Positions 1-11,380 of a DNA stretch of 64,000 nucleotides are shown one piece after another. Position 1 is the first letter of the stretch; each line of letters begins with the position of its first letter. Position numbers and translations under genes: made by a program. The stretch spans positions 5,828,001 through 5,892,000 of the forward strand of contig JBAJFE010000026.1 in NCBI GenBank assembly GCA_037903355.1. Reading direction: 5' to 3'. The notes below the pieces were generated by a model. The model did not search any database. It saw only the letters and a list, made by a program, of their open reading frames with translations, and was not told where the DNA came from. The stretch comes from Trichuris trichiura. Taxonomy: Eukaryota; Nematoda; Enoplea; Trichinellida; Trichuridae.

Positions 1-3000
1 ACGTCTGGGCTTCTTGCGTGCGTGGTTTGCCGTACCCATAGGGATGTATTTTTCAGAGTATTTTTTAATTTCAAGTCAGGCAAGTGCATTCAGGCTTCAG
101 AAAGCGATAATAGGCGAAAAGGATTCCTCAGGTTTGAAAATGGAACATCTGGTAACAACCATATAAGACCAAAGGATTAAAAAAGGGAAATCGAAGCCTC
201 CGTTATGAGAGGTTGTTGTAGACGGCCAAATAAGACGTTTTTGAATAAAACGATTATGCCATAACTTTCTTTAAATTTCCTCAAATTTCTTCCTTTCTTA
301 CTGGACTAATTGAAGTTTTGAAGTAGTCTAGAAGGCCGTGTCTCAAAAGAATTTTCTATTTCTTAGTCTTAGTTATTACGGAAGCATTTTGTTCAAAACC
401 ATTGTAAAACCTGGTATGTATTGTTATCGCTGATATCCTGTTGTTTATTTTAAGAGTAAAGTAATTTTCGTCTCGGTCAGGCTTTTTGCCTTATGCTGTT
501 CGATGAGTTGTCGATGAGAAAAGTAACGGCATCGAGTTTCGTTCTTTCGAGAGCTCGAAAGTACTAATATTAACCTCTAAATAAAACTTCATGTTGCTCT
601 TCAACGAACGGCTGCAGGGCGGCAAATGCATATGCATAAATATTAGTAATTGTAACTATAATGTGCGTGCGTGTGCTCGCATGAGTATGTATGCGCGTGA
701 TTGCGCGCATGTAGGTTAATCGATGGCGCAGTAGTGTTCATGACCAAAAAGGCATCTTCGTCATAAGCATTTGCCATTCTTGGAGCTTTTTATTTTTTAA
801 AGAAAGAAAAATAATAAACTATTGAATTACCATTCTCTTTGGTCATCCGTTGTGAGAGAGTTGCAGCCAAATTCGAGAGTTCCGGAAGCACAATGATTTT
901 TTATTTCAAAAGACGGGAGGAAACCTTAGAATGAACATCTACATTGTTACATTCGACAAAAAAAGAAATGTGATTGTCAGATATTTTCACAGGTATATTT
1001 GTTAGCAAAGATAACGGTTTACGATGAAAATGTTTAATGAGTCTCTAAATTTTTGAATAATTTTCGCATGGTATTTCGTTTTGGAAACAGCTATCGCGGT
1101 AGTACAGTGGAAGATTATTGAGAAGTGAAGCGCTAGTGAATCACAAAGCGTTAGTTCAAGCGATAAGGAGGGTCACAGTTTTCGAAATATATGCTATTTA
1201 TTTTTTCATTTCTTTGCGATGACAGATAAAAGGCACTTGAGAAAGCACGACCAGTTTTTTGCTCTCAGAAAATGATTGTAACTTCCTTCAAAACGTTTTA
1301 GCGGTATTACCTAATCACATTAATATAAGCATTAACTCACAATTTGTATTTCGAATAACTCCAAACGCGTACTGTTGAAGAACGTGACTTACTGAAAGTG
1401 TTTTCTTTTATCTACGCAGCGATAATAGGTATCTGGAGAAGTCTTCAGTTCACTCATTATCGTATCGTCTTAAATGGGCAGCAGTCTTCATTGCATCCAG
1501 GGAAAAAACGTCACGGTCTGAACTAAGGTAATCGTAGTTTTGTACTTGATTGATTTAGACGAGGTTTCTATCATTCCGTAACCATTAACTGATCCAGTAT
1601 TTTTCGTACAGTAATCTTTGTTTCAAAATTTTGATGTTTTTTCAGCTCGCAATTTTTTAGACTTGCTTGTTAGATCTGAATTAATTTTTCCCTTTACAGA
1701 AAAACTGTTGTTGTTGGGCCCAGCGCACTCGTCAAGCAGTACAATGTTCAAAGCAGAAAGATAAGATAAGTGATACTTTTGAAAGAACTATTATTGCTAT
1801 GTTCGCGGATACGTTTACTACAATGTGCCGGTTTATTCCGTGAAGCGCTGCGGAGCCTTTGAGGCGTATCTTATTCCGTCTTCGGGATCCTGATAGTACT
1901 CAGCTTATATGCGAGAATTTTGTCGTGCAGAAATGCTATACCCACATCCCGAAAGCTCTACAGCACTTTGCCGAATAAGCAGGCACATCGGAAAGCAATG
2001 TATCTCAAACACGAAAACCTATATACCGGTTGAAAAACGTCCATATTTTCTCAGGATTGTTAATATTGTACGCCGGCTGCAATGAGTGGTAATTGTTATT
2101 GATCAAAGCTGTTTTAAATGCTAAAACATTGACTATTTTTAATTGCCTCAGAGATTAGATCCTGCTCTCGGCAAGGTACTGAAAGTGAGAAGTCAATGTC
2201 AAAAAGCAAAAGCAGTAGCGTTTTTCTTTTGAGCATGCTTCATGATCAGAAATAAGAATGTTTAAGCGAACAAGTTCTGAGCTATAATAGAGAGATAAAA
2301 GGTGTCAGGTATGCTGGATTTTACAGTTCAGATAAAGGATTTCTCAGCCTGAACAATTTTACAATAAAGATGTGATGTTGAGAGAATGTCATCGAGCTAC
2401 GTTTCTGTTATCAGTGGATTAATACTATGAAGTGCTTAACTGCCTTCAAAGCGTCAAGGGTTTTTCTGCACAACTGAATTCTCTTTGCCAGTAGTCAGGC
2501 ATGGAAGAAGGAAAGTGAAGAACTAGTTGCTCACCTCATTCTATGTTTTTCGTTTAGCCACTGGCAGTTACAGTTGTTGATCCGTTTGTTTTCGTAAGAA
2601 TTCTTTTTTCACTAAGAAGCAGTCTGCTGCTCACAGAACAAGCGGTTTTCACAAGGCGACAGGCTCTGTCACCTTGCGAGGAGAAAGCGTTGCCGTGCGC
2701 ATGTGCTGTAGCGTGAAAATCGTTGACTTGACACTTCGCCGACGTTCAAGGACCATTTCAGGTGGTGTAACGAGGGCACTTCATTTCGGGAATTTTTTTG
2801 TTTTTCTAATTTCATTATTCTGTGTGTAAATGGTTGAGCTCTTGTGCAGTCAGTTTCCGTATAAACCTGATTTACTTGTTTTTCTATAATTTATTTTTTA
2901 AAATGGAAGCGTAGGTAGCAAGAGCACTTGACTAAACAGCAGAGAATCCAACCTTTTTATAGGAATCAGCAGAGCTGCCTTTGCAATTTTTGAAAGGAAA

Positions 3001-4239
3001 AATGCTGTTGGAATAGTAGTTTATTAAAATCACTGAAACAGTCCAGATGCTTGCTGTCAATGGCCTGTTAATAGTTACAGGCCCTTTCAGGGAAAGCCGG
3101 TATTCGATTAAAGTGTGCTTCTTGATACTCGGCATTTTAAATTCCTCTGAGAGTGGCTCAGCTCAGAGTTTCAAAATATCAAAATCCTGAGATTGTAATT
3201 CAGGTGAAACAGTAATGCGGTTTCAAAAATGGCTTATTGAGTAGCCTAAAAGAATGGAAGGTCCGTTTACGTAATAAAGTAGTACGCCATAGTGATATCC
3301 TATTTCATTAATTAAGAGCATTGTAAACTTCATTCAGTGTAATAAAAGAGTAAATACAAACTTCCGGGTCACCCTTAAGCAGCTGTAAACTTTGAAATGA
3401 AAAAGCCAAATCCAGAAGATAGTAATAATTTAAAATTTCAACTGTGATCTTGAACAGTTTTAAAAGGTTATATAACTGCAAAGAAGAACAGCCTGAACTG
3501 CAGTTTTGAAACCGCACGCCTTTACAAGAAGATACGTTTTCAATATACTAATAATTCTCAGAAAGGCCGTTTTCCTTAGTCGTTTTCTAATAGTGAGCAA
3601 CTGTCCATTCAATTGATCAAAAGCAGTGTTTTTGACGGTTTCTTATTACAGAAGGTCCCTGACTTTACGATGGTTAAGGAGAAAGCGCACGTTCGCTTCT
3701 AGCTTCAACCGTTTCGCTTTTGCTCAGCCTGACACTCGCTGTGACTGTCTTTTGATACTGCGCTCCTGCTGCGAGTTGCAGGTCTGTTAGCCATGCGACC
3801 ACCAGCGTGGCAGACTTTGTCCTTTACCAGTGACTGGCAGCAAACGCGGCTTGTAGTTGAGACACGGCGGTTCAACTAAAGGATGAGCATGAAGAATCTG
3901 TAAAAAATGGGAGCGGGCCTGTCATAAATGCTTAATTTATTGCAAACTGCGAGCCTTGCTTGTCGGTTTCCCGGATGTCGCCTGCTCTCTTGACGCATGA
4001 AGATGTACGCGCAGAAATGAAGGGCGCAGCGGATTCTGATTAACTCTGACAGAATAATAAGTACAGCTAGTGTTCTCTATTCGCTCGATTTCGCAAGTTT
4101 CCTGTCGATTAGACATAAGCTCTTTACTCGCTTGTACTGTTAAGCGTCAGAAGGAAATATCTCGCCATATAAGCCCATACTACGGAATTCCCTAATACCT
4201 GCGAAATGTAGGCCGCGAGTTCTCCGCATTTTGAGAAGA
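1..4239. other. AT-rich intergenic DNA, no gene recognised
   Basis: All frames are closed by frequent stops, and the few open stretches (60-70 codons) have no recognisable motif. A purine/pyrimidine-alternating GT-rich run lies near 661-712. GC rises locally near 2640-2740 and 3660-3860 without a credible reading frame; the second patch may be decayed sequence belonging to the transposon that follows. Confidence 0.6.
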
Positions 4240-5760
4240 GTAAGAAGAAAAAGAAAGCAATAACTCTTGAGACAAAGCTAGATGCAATTGCACACCACGA
4301 AAGCGGCAAATCTGTTACAGATATCGCACGTAAACGAATACTGTCTTAGTCCACAATTTCAACCATTCTGAATGGCAAAAAACAAGTCAGTGATGCTCAG
4401 AGCACTCACTCGCACTCATCGGTGATGCAGTAAAATTGTCAGCTCCACTGTCCTTAGAAAGGGTAGACATGGACTGATCACCCAAATAGAAAAGTTGTTC
4501 GTCGTATGGCAGAGTGCACGACTGAACCTACGCAGCGGCAAATTTCGGCAGCAAATTGTGGATAGTTTCAGCGTTTCAGAAAACGTCATAAATTCCGTAG
4601 AGTGAAAATCAGCGGTGAGGCTGCAAGCGCAGATACCCAAACTGCTGCAGCATTTAAGGACGAACTGGACGACATCATTGCGAAGGAGGGACGTTTAGCG
4701 AAGCGAATATTTAGCGTCGATAAAACTAGCTTGTTCTGGAAGCATAAGCCCCAGCGCACCTATAACCAAGACAGTGGCCACGCAATGCCAGTACACAAGA
4801 CAAGTAAGAACAGTGTAGCGTTTTTTTCTCGACGGCAGTACGGCAGTATCCAAGGTAAAGTCTCTTCTCGTATACTATTCAGGGAATCCTAGATCAATGA
4901 AGCACGTAAGGAAGAGCACCCTCTCCGTTCATTACCGTCAAAACAGGCAAGTTTGGATGACGCTGTCCTTATTTGACGACTGGTTTCATTAATATTTCAT
5001 GTCGGAAACGAAAGAATACTGCAGGCGAAAAGGTATACAGTTCACGATTCTATTGATGTTAGACTGTGCTGCGGCACACTCGCAGTATATCAGCGACATG
5101 CACTCTGGCGTCAGAGTTACCTACCGGCAGCCTAGCACGACTGCGCTTATTCAGCCAATGGATAAGGGTGCCATAGGCACGGTTAAGGCTCATTACTTGC
5201 TGCGGACGTTCGCGCAGACGCTTGAATCTGGCGAAACGTTTCCAGACATGTGGAAACGCTGTAGCATCCTACGTGGGATACAAAACATGAGCGCCGCTTG
5301 GAAAGATGTCCCCTAGAGTTGCATGAAAAGCCTTTGGAAAGAGGCTTTGAAGACATCAGCAGATGCGGCGGAGGATTTTGACAAGAACTTCGCGATTGGT
5401 CGAATTGTTAGCGATAAGATGTTGCGGCTTGGATATGCACTGCAGTTGGATATAATAACGAAATCCGTGAGCGTATCCATGCTGAGGTGAAAGATTTCCA
5501 ACGAGGACCTGATCGACTTAGAGGAAGAATAACGCAAGTACTGTCGGAAAGAAAAAAGAATTATGCCTGTGATAACGAGCAATTTCATGGCAAAAATACT
5601 AGCTGCTATAAGCAGCTGCGTACGGTTACCGGAAGAAATGGACAATGATTGGAAAAGGTTTGCAAAAACAGATAAACGGATTCAGGAGACACTGGTTTGC
5701 TACCTGAAAATCTACAAAGGAGTGAAAAAAGTGTACAAACAAAGCTTGATGTCTACCTAA
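4240..5760 (+). pseudogene. Tigger/pogo-type DDE transposase relic
   Basis: This is a decayed transposase of the Tigger branch of the Tc1/mariner-pogo superfamily, a DNA cut-and-paste enzyme. The order of motifs is normal: an N-terminal helix-turn-helix with a basic leader and ITLETKLDAI (about 4240-4400), a KISGEAASAD segment (about 4602), the first catalytic aspartate in SVDKTSLFWKHKPQRTY (about 4715-4760), the second in LLMLDCAAAHS (about 5053-5085) and the third in STTALIQPMDKGAIGT (about 5125-5180). The coding sense is broken by several frameshifts and stops, for example a TAG in the helix-turn-helix and frame changes near 4550, 4890 and 4990, so no intact protein is possible. Terminal inverted repeats were not identified. 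The similarity to the family is strong; only the exact ends are uncertain. Confidence 0.9.
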
Positions 5761-6760
5761 AGAAGCCTGCAACAGCTAGTCCATAGGCTGCTAGCGCTTG
5801 TTTTCCTGAAGTCATAAATGAGTAAGCTTAGGAGAGGAATTGTGACACACTGAGTTAGAAAAGAGGCTCATGCCGCTTCTCTGTTAAGTAAAGTTTTTCT
5901 TATCTCACTATCTCTCATGTCAAGCGCCAATCAAACTTGTATAAGATATTCCTCTCTCAGCTGTAGCCTAATGTAAGAGTTTCAGCCTCGCAAGCGCTGC
6001 CAAGTGGTGGCCTGTAATTTCCCCAAATCAGCCTGGACGCGTGCTACTTCTTTCATCCCTCTGAAGCTGAACTTCATTCGATGCTGCCGAGCTTAAGAGA
6101 CGTTTTTCATCCTAAAGCTGAATTCGAATCTGCGCCTACTTCGGCACTGGATCCAAGATAACTCTCCTTGAACGGCTGTGGTGGAATTCCCTCTGGCGAA
6201 ATGACTGCGGAACAGTCCTGCATTAAATGCATTGATTAGGCGTCTCGACTTATAATGGATTCGACCTACAACGAAGCACCTAGAACTGAACACATCGTAA
6301 GTCGGAGACCCTCTATAGTGCGCTATCGATTAGTAAAACGTTTTTCACTGGTATAACCTTTAAACAGTAAAAGTTTGGCAGTCAGCCATTACATAAAAAT
6401 TGCGAGACAAGAAAGCACCATGAATGCTAAATCATAGCGACTGGTACTGGTAATCGTGCTTCTGAAAAGTGGATATGAAAATGAGTTGCAAAGCGAACAG
6501 CAAACAGCTGGACAAATAAATAATATGAGAAGAACGAAAAAGAGCCTTTATTCACCAAAGAATTAGTAAAGTGCCTCGCAGAGCGTCAGAAATATTACAA
6601 ATTATTCGATAAACTCAGCTACTTGAATGATTAACGTGTAGAATGATCTATTCTAAAAGAGGTGACAAACTAGCTGATTGTAAAATAAGAAATCTATTAT
6701 CTTTGAACTGAGCAGTAACGTATGCTGATGAAGAGAGGCTTCTTTCGTTCGATTTCAAAG
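5761..6760. other. Intergenic DNA, nothing recognised
   Basis: This is the stretch between the Tigger relic and the 3' end of the gustatory-receptor-like gene. Only short open frames occur and none has recognisable motifs. It may include the degraded 3' end of the Tigger element. Confidence 0.5.
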
Positions 6761-7512
6761 TCATGGGCCGCAAGTTAGATAATGAGGAACAATACCCCCA
6801 TCTTCAATCAGTAATTCCAGAAGAATTTAACCGTAACACCGACATGGTAGCATTGACGGGTTCATGAGCGAATGCATGAACCGTTGCTGAGGTGTTGGCG
6901 TTCCTGGCTCGTCGAACGACATGGAAAACGACTGTGAGTGTAACTTCCCTGTAAGGCACCCGCAGGCTGCTCCGCTCTAGCTCGACAGCCGCTGCTACAG
7001 AAACGAGCATTACTGCCAATTGACAAATGAGATACACCTAAAATATGGACAATAAAGTGCTTATAAATGGCGAAATCAACTGCACTTACTTGAGCTAGAG
7101 TGTGCTTAAACGATTTCTGTGAATTATCGCGATCGCAAAAGTATACCAGAGCAGGATAAATGAAGCCAGTAGCAAATCTAACGATAGAAGCGCAAATAGA
7201 AAGGGTGAAATTCACTGAAAGTACAACAATAATGAGCTGACCGTAACAATCTAGTATTAACATCTACCATTTATGTAGATCACAAACAGCATCATAAAAA
7301 TCATTGTACTTAAAAACACTTTGGTCAACCTGCGTATCTGACTGGTGGGATGCGGGAACGCAATAGTCTGAAAATAATAAACAATTACTATTAATGCAAA
7401 ATAAAGGAATGAACAGATAAACATAGTTGCTTAAATGAGGAATGTAACATTTACCTGCAGTGCCAAAGCTCTCAGTGGACTCAGTCGACGTAGAAACATC
7501 ATAAGTCGATTG
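6761..7512 (-). pseudogene. Gustatory receptor (7tm_7) family gene, 3' exons, probably frameshifted
   Basis: Four exons can be chained on the minus strand: 7512-7455, 7367-7310, 7250-7090 and 7037 to about 6804, with introns of 87, 59 and 52 bp, each GT-AG with matching phases. The joined product reads like the second half of an insect/nematode gustatory receptor: a basic intracellular loop (NRLMMFLRRLSPLRAL, then QIRRLTKVFLNCYGQL), two hydrophobic spans (about 7240-7110 and 7037-6985) and the last cytoplasmic loop leading to HEPVNATMSVLRLNSS. The family then has a final membrane span. Here the frame hits a TGA at 6806-6804, while the +1 frame continues with LLELLIEDGGIVPHYL to 6761, which resembles that missing span. 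This suggests a one-base frameshift (real or a sequence error). The N-terminal exons were not found. In worms such proteins are sensory or photosensory membrane receptors. The assignment rests on pattern memory only. Confidence 0.55.
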
Positions 7513-10042
7513 CTAACAATCAACAGATGAAGAATGGAATTGAATTAACAAAACATTTTTCAGCAGTTTCTGAAAAAAAAGACAAAACAGAAACTTGACG
7601 CTCAGTTTTGACCAGTGAAATAGCGAGTGAATTCCATCGAAGGCGAATCGTCATCATTTCATTAATTTAAAGTGTGTGCAGGTGCATTACATTTTTGAAA
7701 ATTGAAAAGCAGGTACAATGTCAGAGAAACAAACTGAATTTTAACTACAATCTTGTCTGCCGTCGTCAAAGTACAAATCAACTTGGTACAGACTCGAATT
7801 GTGAGGCGGACAAAAGGGCGCATGCCAGTTGGGTCAATGAACATTTTAGCGTATCGCACTTTGTCCCCTCTGTATATCTATGGCAGGCCTTGTAGTGTGA
7901 AGCTAAGCATTATGGGCCTCATTTGCTGTTTAAACAATAGCTACGTAATCCTTCATCATGCTAACTTACATCTCAGTTTTTTCAAGACTGAGTTATTATT
8001 AATATCTCATCGATGTATTAACTCGTTCATACGATTGCAACTTCTGAACAATGCATACCAAATGACCAAAACTTTCTTGTCCAATGCTGACACTTCAATT
8101 AGTAACTTTCGTTTTGTAAGTTCAGTTTGTTGCAACATTATTGGCGATTTCAAGATGATATTTGACAGACGTTCAGTATGTGAATCCACCAACACAGTCA
8201 TCTTGTTCGAAAGAGAAACTATCTCAGCCTCTTTCCTGCTGTTCCTCTGCCGCTGACAATTCCACATCAACAGATTACCTTTGCTTCTACGCAATCTTAG
8301 TTATATGTTCGACGACGATTATTTGAAGATTCGTTGACATACTAACTACTCAGCTGCACCAAATAAGGGACTTCTTGCCATTGAATCGACGTGGACGCCC
8401 TGTATAGATGACTTTAATACAGTTTATCGTCGTTCACAAAGCTTTAAATGACTATGATAGCAACTGGTCACTAGCTGCCACAGGGACATCTGAAGTTACA
8501 ACGGCTGGTGACGCTGGCATTCAAGCAAAAGCTGCTAATGCTAGGTCGCTGTTTTGCCAGAATGTTGGTCCTCTTCACGCGATTTCTGTTTCACGCGTTT
8601 TGTAGGGCAGAAGAAGCAGCTGAACGGAAATTGTCTTTATGGACATCATCACGGGTAGGTTTATGGTGTTCTGTCAGAGTTGATGCGCCTCCAGTGGCTC
8701 TCCAGGATCGTTAAGAAATCAAACGGTATGGCGTTTGCGTTTCCTCGTGGAAACAACATTTCGCCAGGCTTTTCTCTGCGGCAGCGATTAGCTTTGACTC
8801 AAAGCTACAGCTGATTCTTTTTAATCTGATTGCTTCTTATAGATTACAAACTGAAAATGCAAGTTTCCGTAAGGTTTGACAGCACAGATAACCCGCTTTG
8901 CGAAGCTCATGGATCCTGATAAGTTGTTTATAAAGTGAATTTCGTAGGAAAAATACGGTAGAACGACTGGTCGCATCCTATTCTATCTGGGTGGGCAGCG
9001 GCAGCGCCCAACTCCTCTGAACACTCGCTAAGTTCTTCGCCCAATAATTGCATGGGGCTTCCGCTAGGACACTTGCCGAGCTTTTGTCGAATGGTGCATC
9101 CGGCTATCAGCCGAGCACCTATAGCGCATTCCACTGACAGCCACGTAAGACTTCCAACCGCCCTACGCAAGGTCACTGTCAAGTAAAGACTGGCTGCAGC
9201 TATTTCTGAATGACGAAAAAATGTATATATACCCAAGTGAGGGGGAAAACAGGGATGAGTAAACGCATAGTGGGGAAATAAACACTTTCCGTGTTTCGTA
9301 GTGATTGTAGTACATTTGCGCTTTTTTACTCGACGCACTGTCTACAAGAAACAAGTGAGTTTTTTGCCTTGACATAGGAAACAGTTTTGCTCGTTCATGG
9401 TCAGTGAAAATTGCCTAACCAATCATAACAGGAGCATGAAATACTGGGCAGTATAGTGGTAGTTCCCATATAACGCGCCAGTTTGGAAGATATCGAGTTG
9501 TAGGAGATAGGCAAAGTATAGGGAAATCATGATTTGGGTCAAAGCGTTAGAAAGATTGCTTACTTGTAAACAGCAAGGGAAAACAGTCAAACTACAGTTT
9601 AAAAAAAGAATTATTCCATGTCTAAGCCAGTTATTCAACCGTTAGATACACAAAGGCATAAATCCTTTTACGCCGAATGTGAATGCGTTCTTTCTTTTCA
9701 TGGCTGTGCTCCAGTAATGGGATAACCTTTATAATAGAACTCCTCACAGCAGAGTTCAAGCTGGCTTTCAGGAGCGACATGTTTGCATCTTTACCCAATG
9801 GAAAAAGCTCCTCTCTGTTCTAACATAAATTAATTCGACCATAGCAAAGAACGGAAATCGGTTTGCTGAGGCGAAAGATATTACTCATCAACTGATTCAA
9901 ACGTCGGCAAGTCTCGGCAGCTTGTGCATTGTTTTATCGACTATGGAGTTCTTGTTAAAACTTTCGAACGCTTTCACTCACATTTTTAAGGCCTTCTAAA
10001 GGCCTTTCATACATTGCTGCATTTGGTTTTTTTCGCGCACTG
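7513..10042. other. Region upstream of the receptor-like gene, no firm gene
   Basis: If the receptor gene is real, its N-terminal exons should lie here on the minus strand. Minus-strand open stretches at 7859-7662 (one hydrophobic segment) and 8294-8007 (helical, charged) are candidates, but I could not phase them into the known exons. A longer plus-strand frame at 7753-8256 has no motif and overlaps both. A minus-strand frame at 9338-8928 lies in a GC-richer patch and is not recognisable. Confidence 0.35.
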
Positions 10043-10560
10043 TCAGTAGTTGGAGATAGCACTTAAAACAATATTTCTTTTCCAAAATATGCGAACTGTC
10101 TGCCTAAGTTTAGTCGCTTCTAGAGCTTGCTCAGAATTTTGCCCTAAACAATGTGCAGTTAAAGCAGCTGTTCTGTCTTCCTCCATTGGACAAATAAGTG
10201 CGGCAGTGCTTGCCAGCAGATGAACCACCTTCGCGTCAGAATGCGTGTTACTGATATATTTCAGATGCGCTGACGCACTGCCTAATGTCAAAAAAATTCT
10301 GAACTGTATATCGTTTTGCCTACAACACTCTGTCGTCTCTGTGATAAAACAGTTCAAAAGCCAATCCCCAAATAGCGCCAGCGTCATCCAGACTTTCTTC
10401 TTATGGCGATAATAAGAAAAAAGCCTATTATTATTTACATTCCTTAAAGATGTAAGATTAATTGGTCTCAGTGAGTCAGGAAGCCTTTAGTTTGAATCCT
10501 TCTCCATTTCCATCCAAAAGCAGCGTTACACCGTTTTTATTTGCCCTATGCCTGTGCAAA
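10043..10560 (-). pseudogene. Second Tigger-type transposase relic
   Basis: Read on the minus strand, 10560-10450 gives a frame with ANKNGVTLLLDGNGEG, matching the Tigger region after the first catalytic aspartate. 10387-10043 gives ALFGDWLLNCF and the segment containing the second and third catalytic motifs. The second catalytic aspartate is lost (LTLGSASAH where the family has an aspartate after the hydrophobic strand), and the third motif is altered (ALICPMEEDRTAALT). Frame changes separate the two halves. It is a fragment of the catalytic domain only, in the opposite orientation to the copy at 4.2-5.8 kb and more diverged, so it is probably an independent, older insertion. Confidence 0.8.
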
Positions 10561-11058
10561 ATCGTCAACCAAGCCGTGCTCTCCGGTTGTGTTGAATTCA
10601 TGCGTTAATGACAGTGATTTGCATATCATCATTCCATGACCCCGCGGCTACGAATTTGCCTGCTTATCTAATCTTCGAGGTAAAGTCAGGGAACGTTTGT
10701 TCAGATCAGTGTAGGGAATGAATTATACATGCTTTTTTACCCCTGAGCTTTGCATTACAAAAAGCATGACGCCTTTCGAAGCGGTGGAAGAAAATGTGAT
10801 TTCCTCTCAACATTCGCAGATGCTTAGGATCAGCCGTCCGTTCTTTTAGCGCATTAAGAAGGCTCCTCCGCCACGTCTGGGCTGCCATACGGCTCAAAAT
10901 AATGTTCTCCTGTAACTGTCACCCCATCAAATCTCAAATATTGGATCCAGCAAACTTACGCTGATGATGAGGTAAGCGAGGTTCCTATGCTACATTTACG
11001 TTTTTCCATAAAGATCTTTAGTAACAGGATTTCTGATGAGAAAAAAATATAACAAATA
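10561..11058. other. Intergenic DNA beyond the Tigger relic
   Basis: A 63-codon minus-strand frame at 10897-10706 has a basic composition but does not match the Tigger N-terminus. Nothing else was recognised. Confidence 0.4.
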
Positions 11059-11114
11059 AGTATTTTCTGCTGATAACGGTCAACCTTCGACCCGAAAGCT
11101 CCAGACACAATACT
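11059..11114 (+). ncRNA. Hammerhead-ribozyme-like motif (degenerate core)
   Basis: Elements in order: an outer stem I arm AGTATT (11059-11064) pairing with AATACT (11109-11114); an inner stem I TCTG (11066-11069) pairing with CAGA (11102-11105); a core CTGATAA (11070-11076, one base off CTGATGA); stem II GGTC (11078-11081) with GACC (11089-11092) around a seven-base loop; GAAA at 11094-11097; then GC-TC, with the expected cleavage point after 11101. The two-nucleotide stem III matches Penelope-type hammerheads. The core substitution makes activity unlikely. A related motif lies on the opposite strand about 250 bp downstream. Confidence 0.5.
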
Positions 11115-11255
11115 ACATTCTTATCCAACGGACTTTACCGTAATTAGACGTTGACATTACGAAAAGGTTTCAACTTTTTACAAAGGGTTACAAAGTGCGC
11201 AAAACAAACAAAATTAAAAATTAAAGAAAAATTTTCTTTTTGTTTCTTCTTTTTT

Positions 11256-11380
11256 TCGTAACGGGTTTCTTAATTTGTTTTTCTGAAGTTTTTCGCGGAT
11301 TTTTCTATCCGTTGTTTATTAAACATTTATTACAAAGCTTTCGGGTCCACTCGTGACCCGTCATCAGAGTAGTTGCTCCA
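11256..11380 (-). ncRNA. Hammerhead-like motif with element terminus
   Basis: On the minus strand the conserved core CTGATGA lies at 11367-11361. It is followed by a perfect 6 bp hairpin CGGGTC/GACCCG (11360-11342), whose last G also begins GAAA (11342-11339), then GC and TT (11338-11335). Stem I is weak (about three pairs). The flank continues on the plus strand up to a CGTAACGGGT box at 11257-11266, which is shared with the element near 62.3 kb, so this is probably the end of the same repeat family. The base pair next to the core is not the canonical G-C. Confidence 0.45.

Noticed and set aside
1940..1965. CCCGAAAGCTC block resembling the end of the hammerhead motif
   Set aside because: There is no CTGANGA core or pairing stem II in the 40 bases upstream, so only the short shared string remains.
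7753..8256. 167-codon plus-strand open frame
   Set aside because: It has no recognisable motif, overlaps two open minus-strand frames and lies where upstream exons of the minus-strand receptor gene would be expected; length alone is weak evidence in 64 kb.
8928..9338. 136-codon minus-strand frame in a GC-richer patch
   Set aside because: Part of it looks protein-like, but no family or splice chain could be found and the first half is low-quality, basic and lacks motifs.
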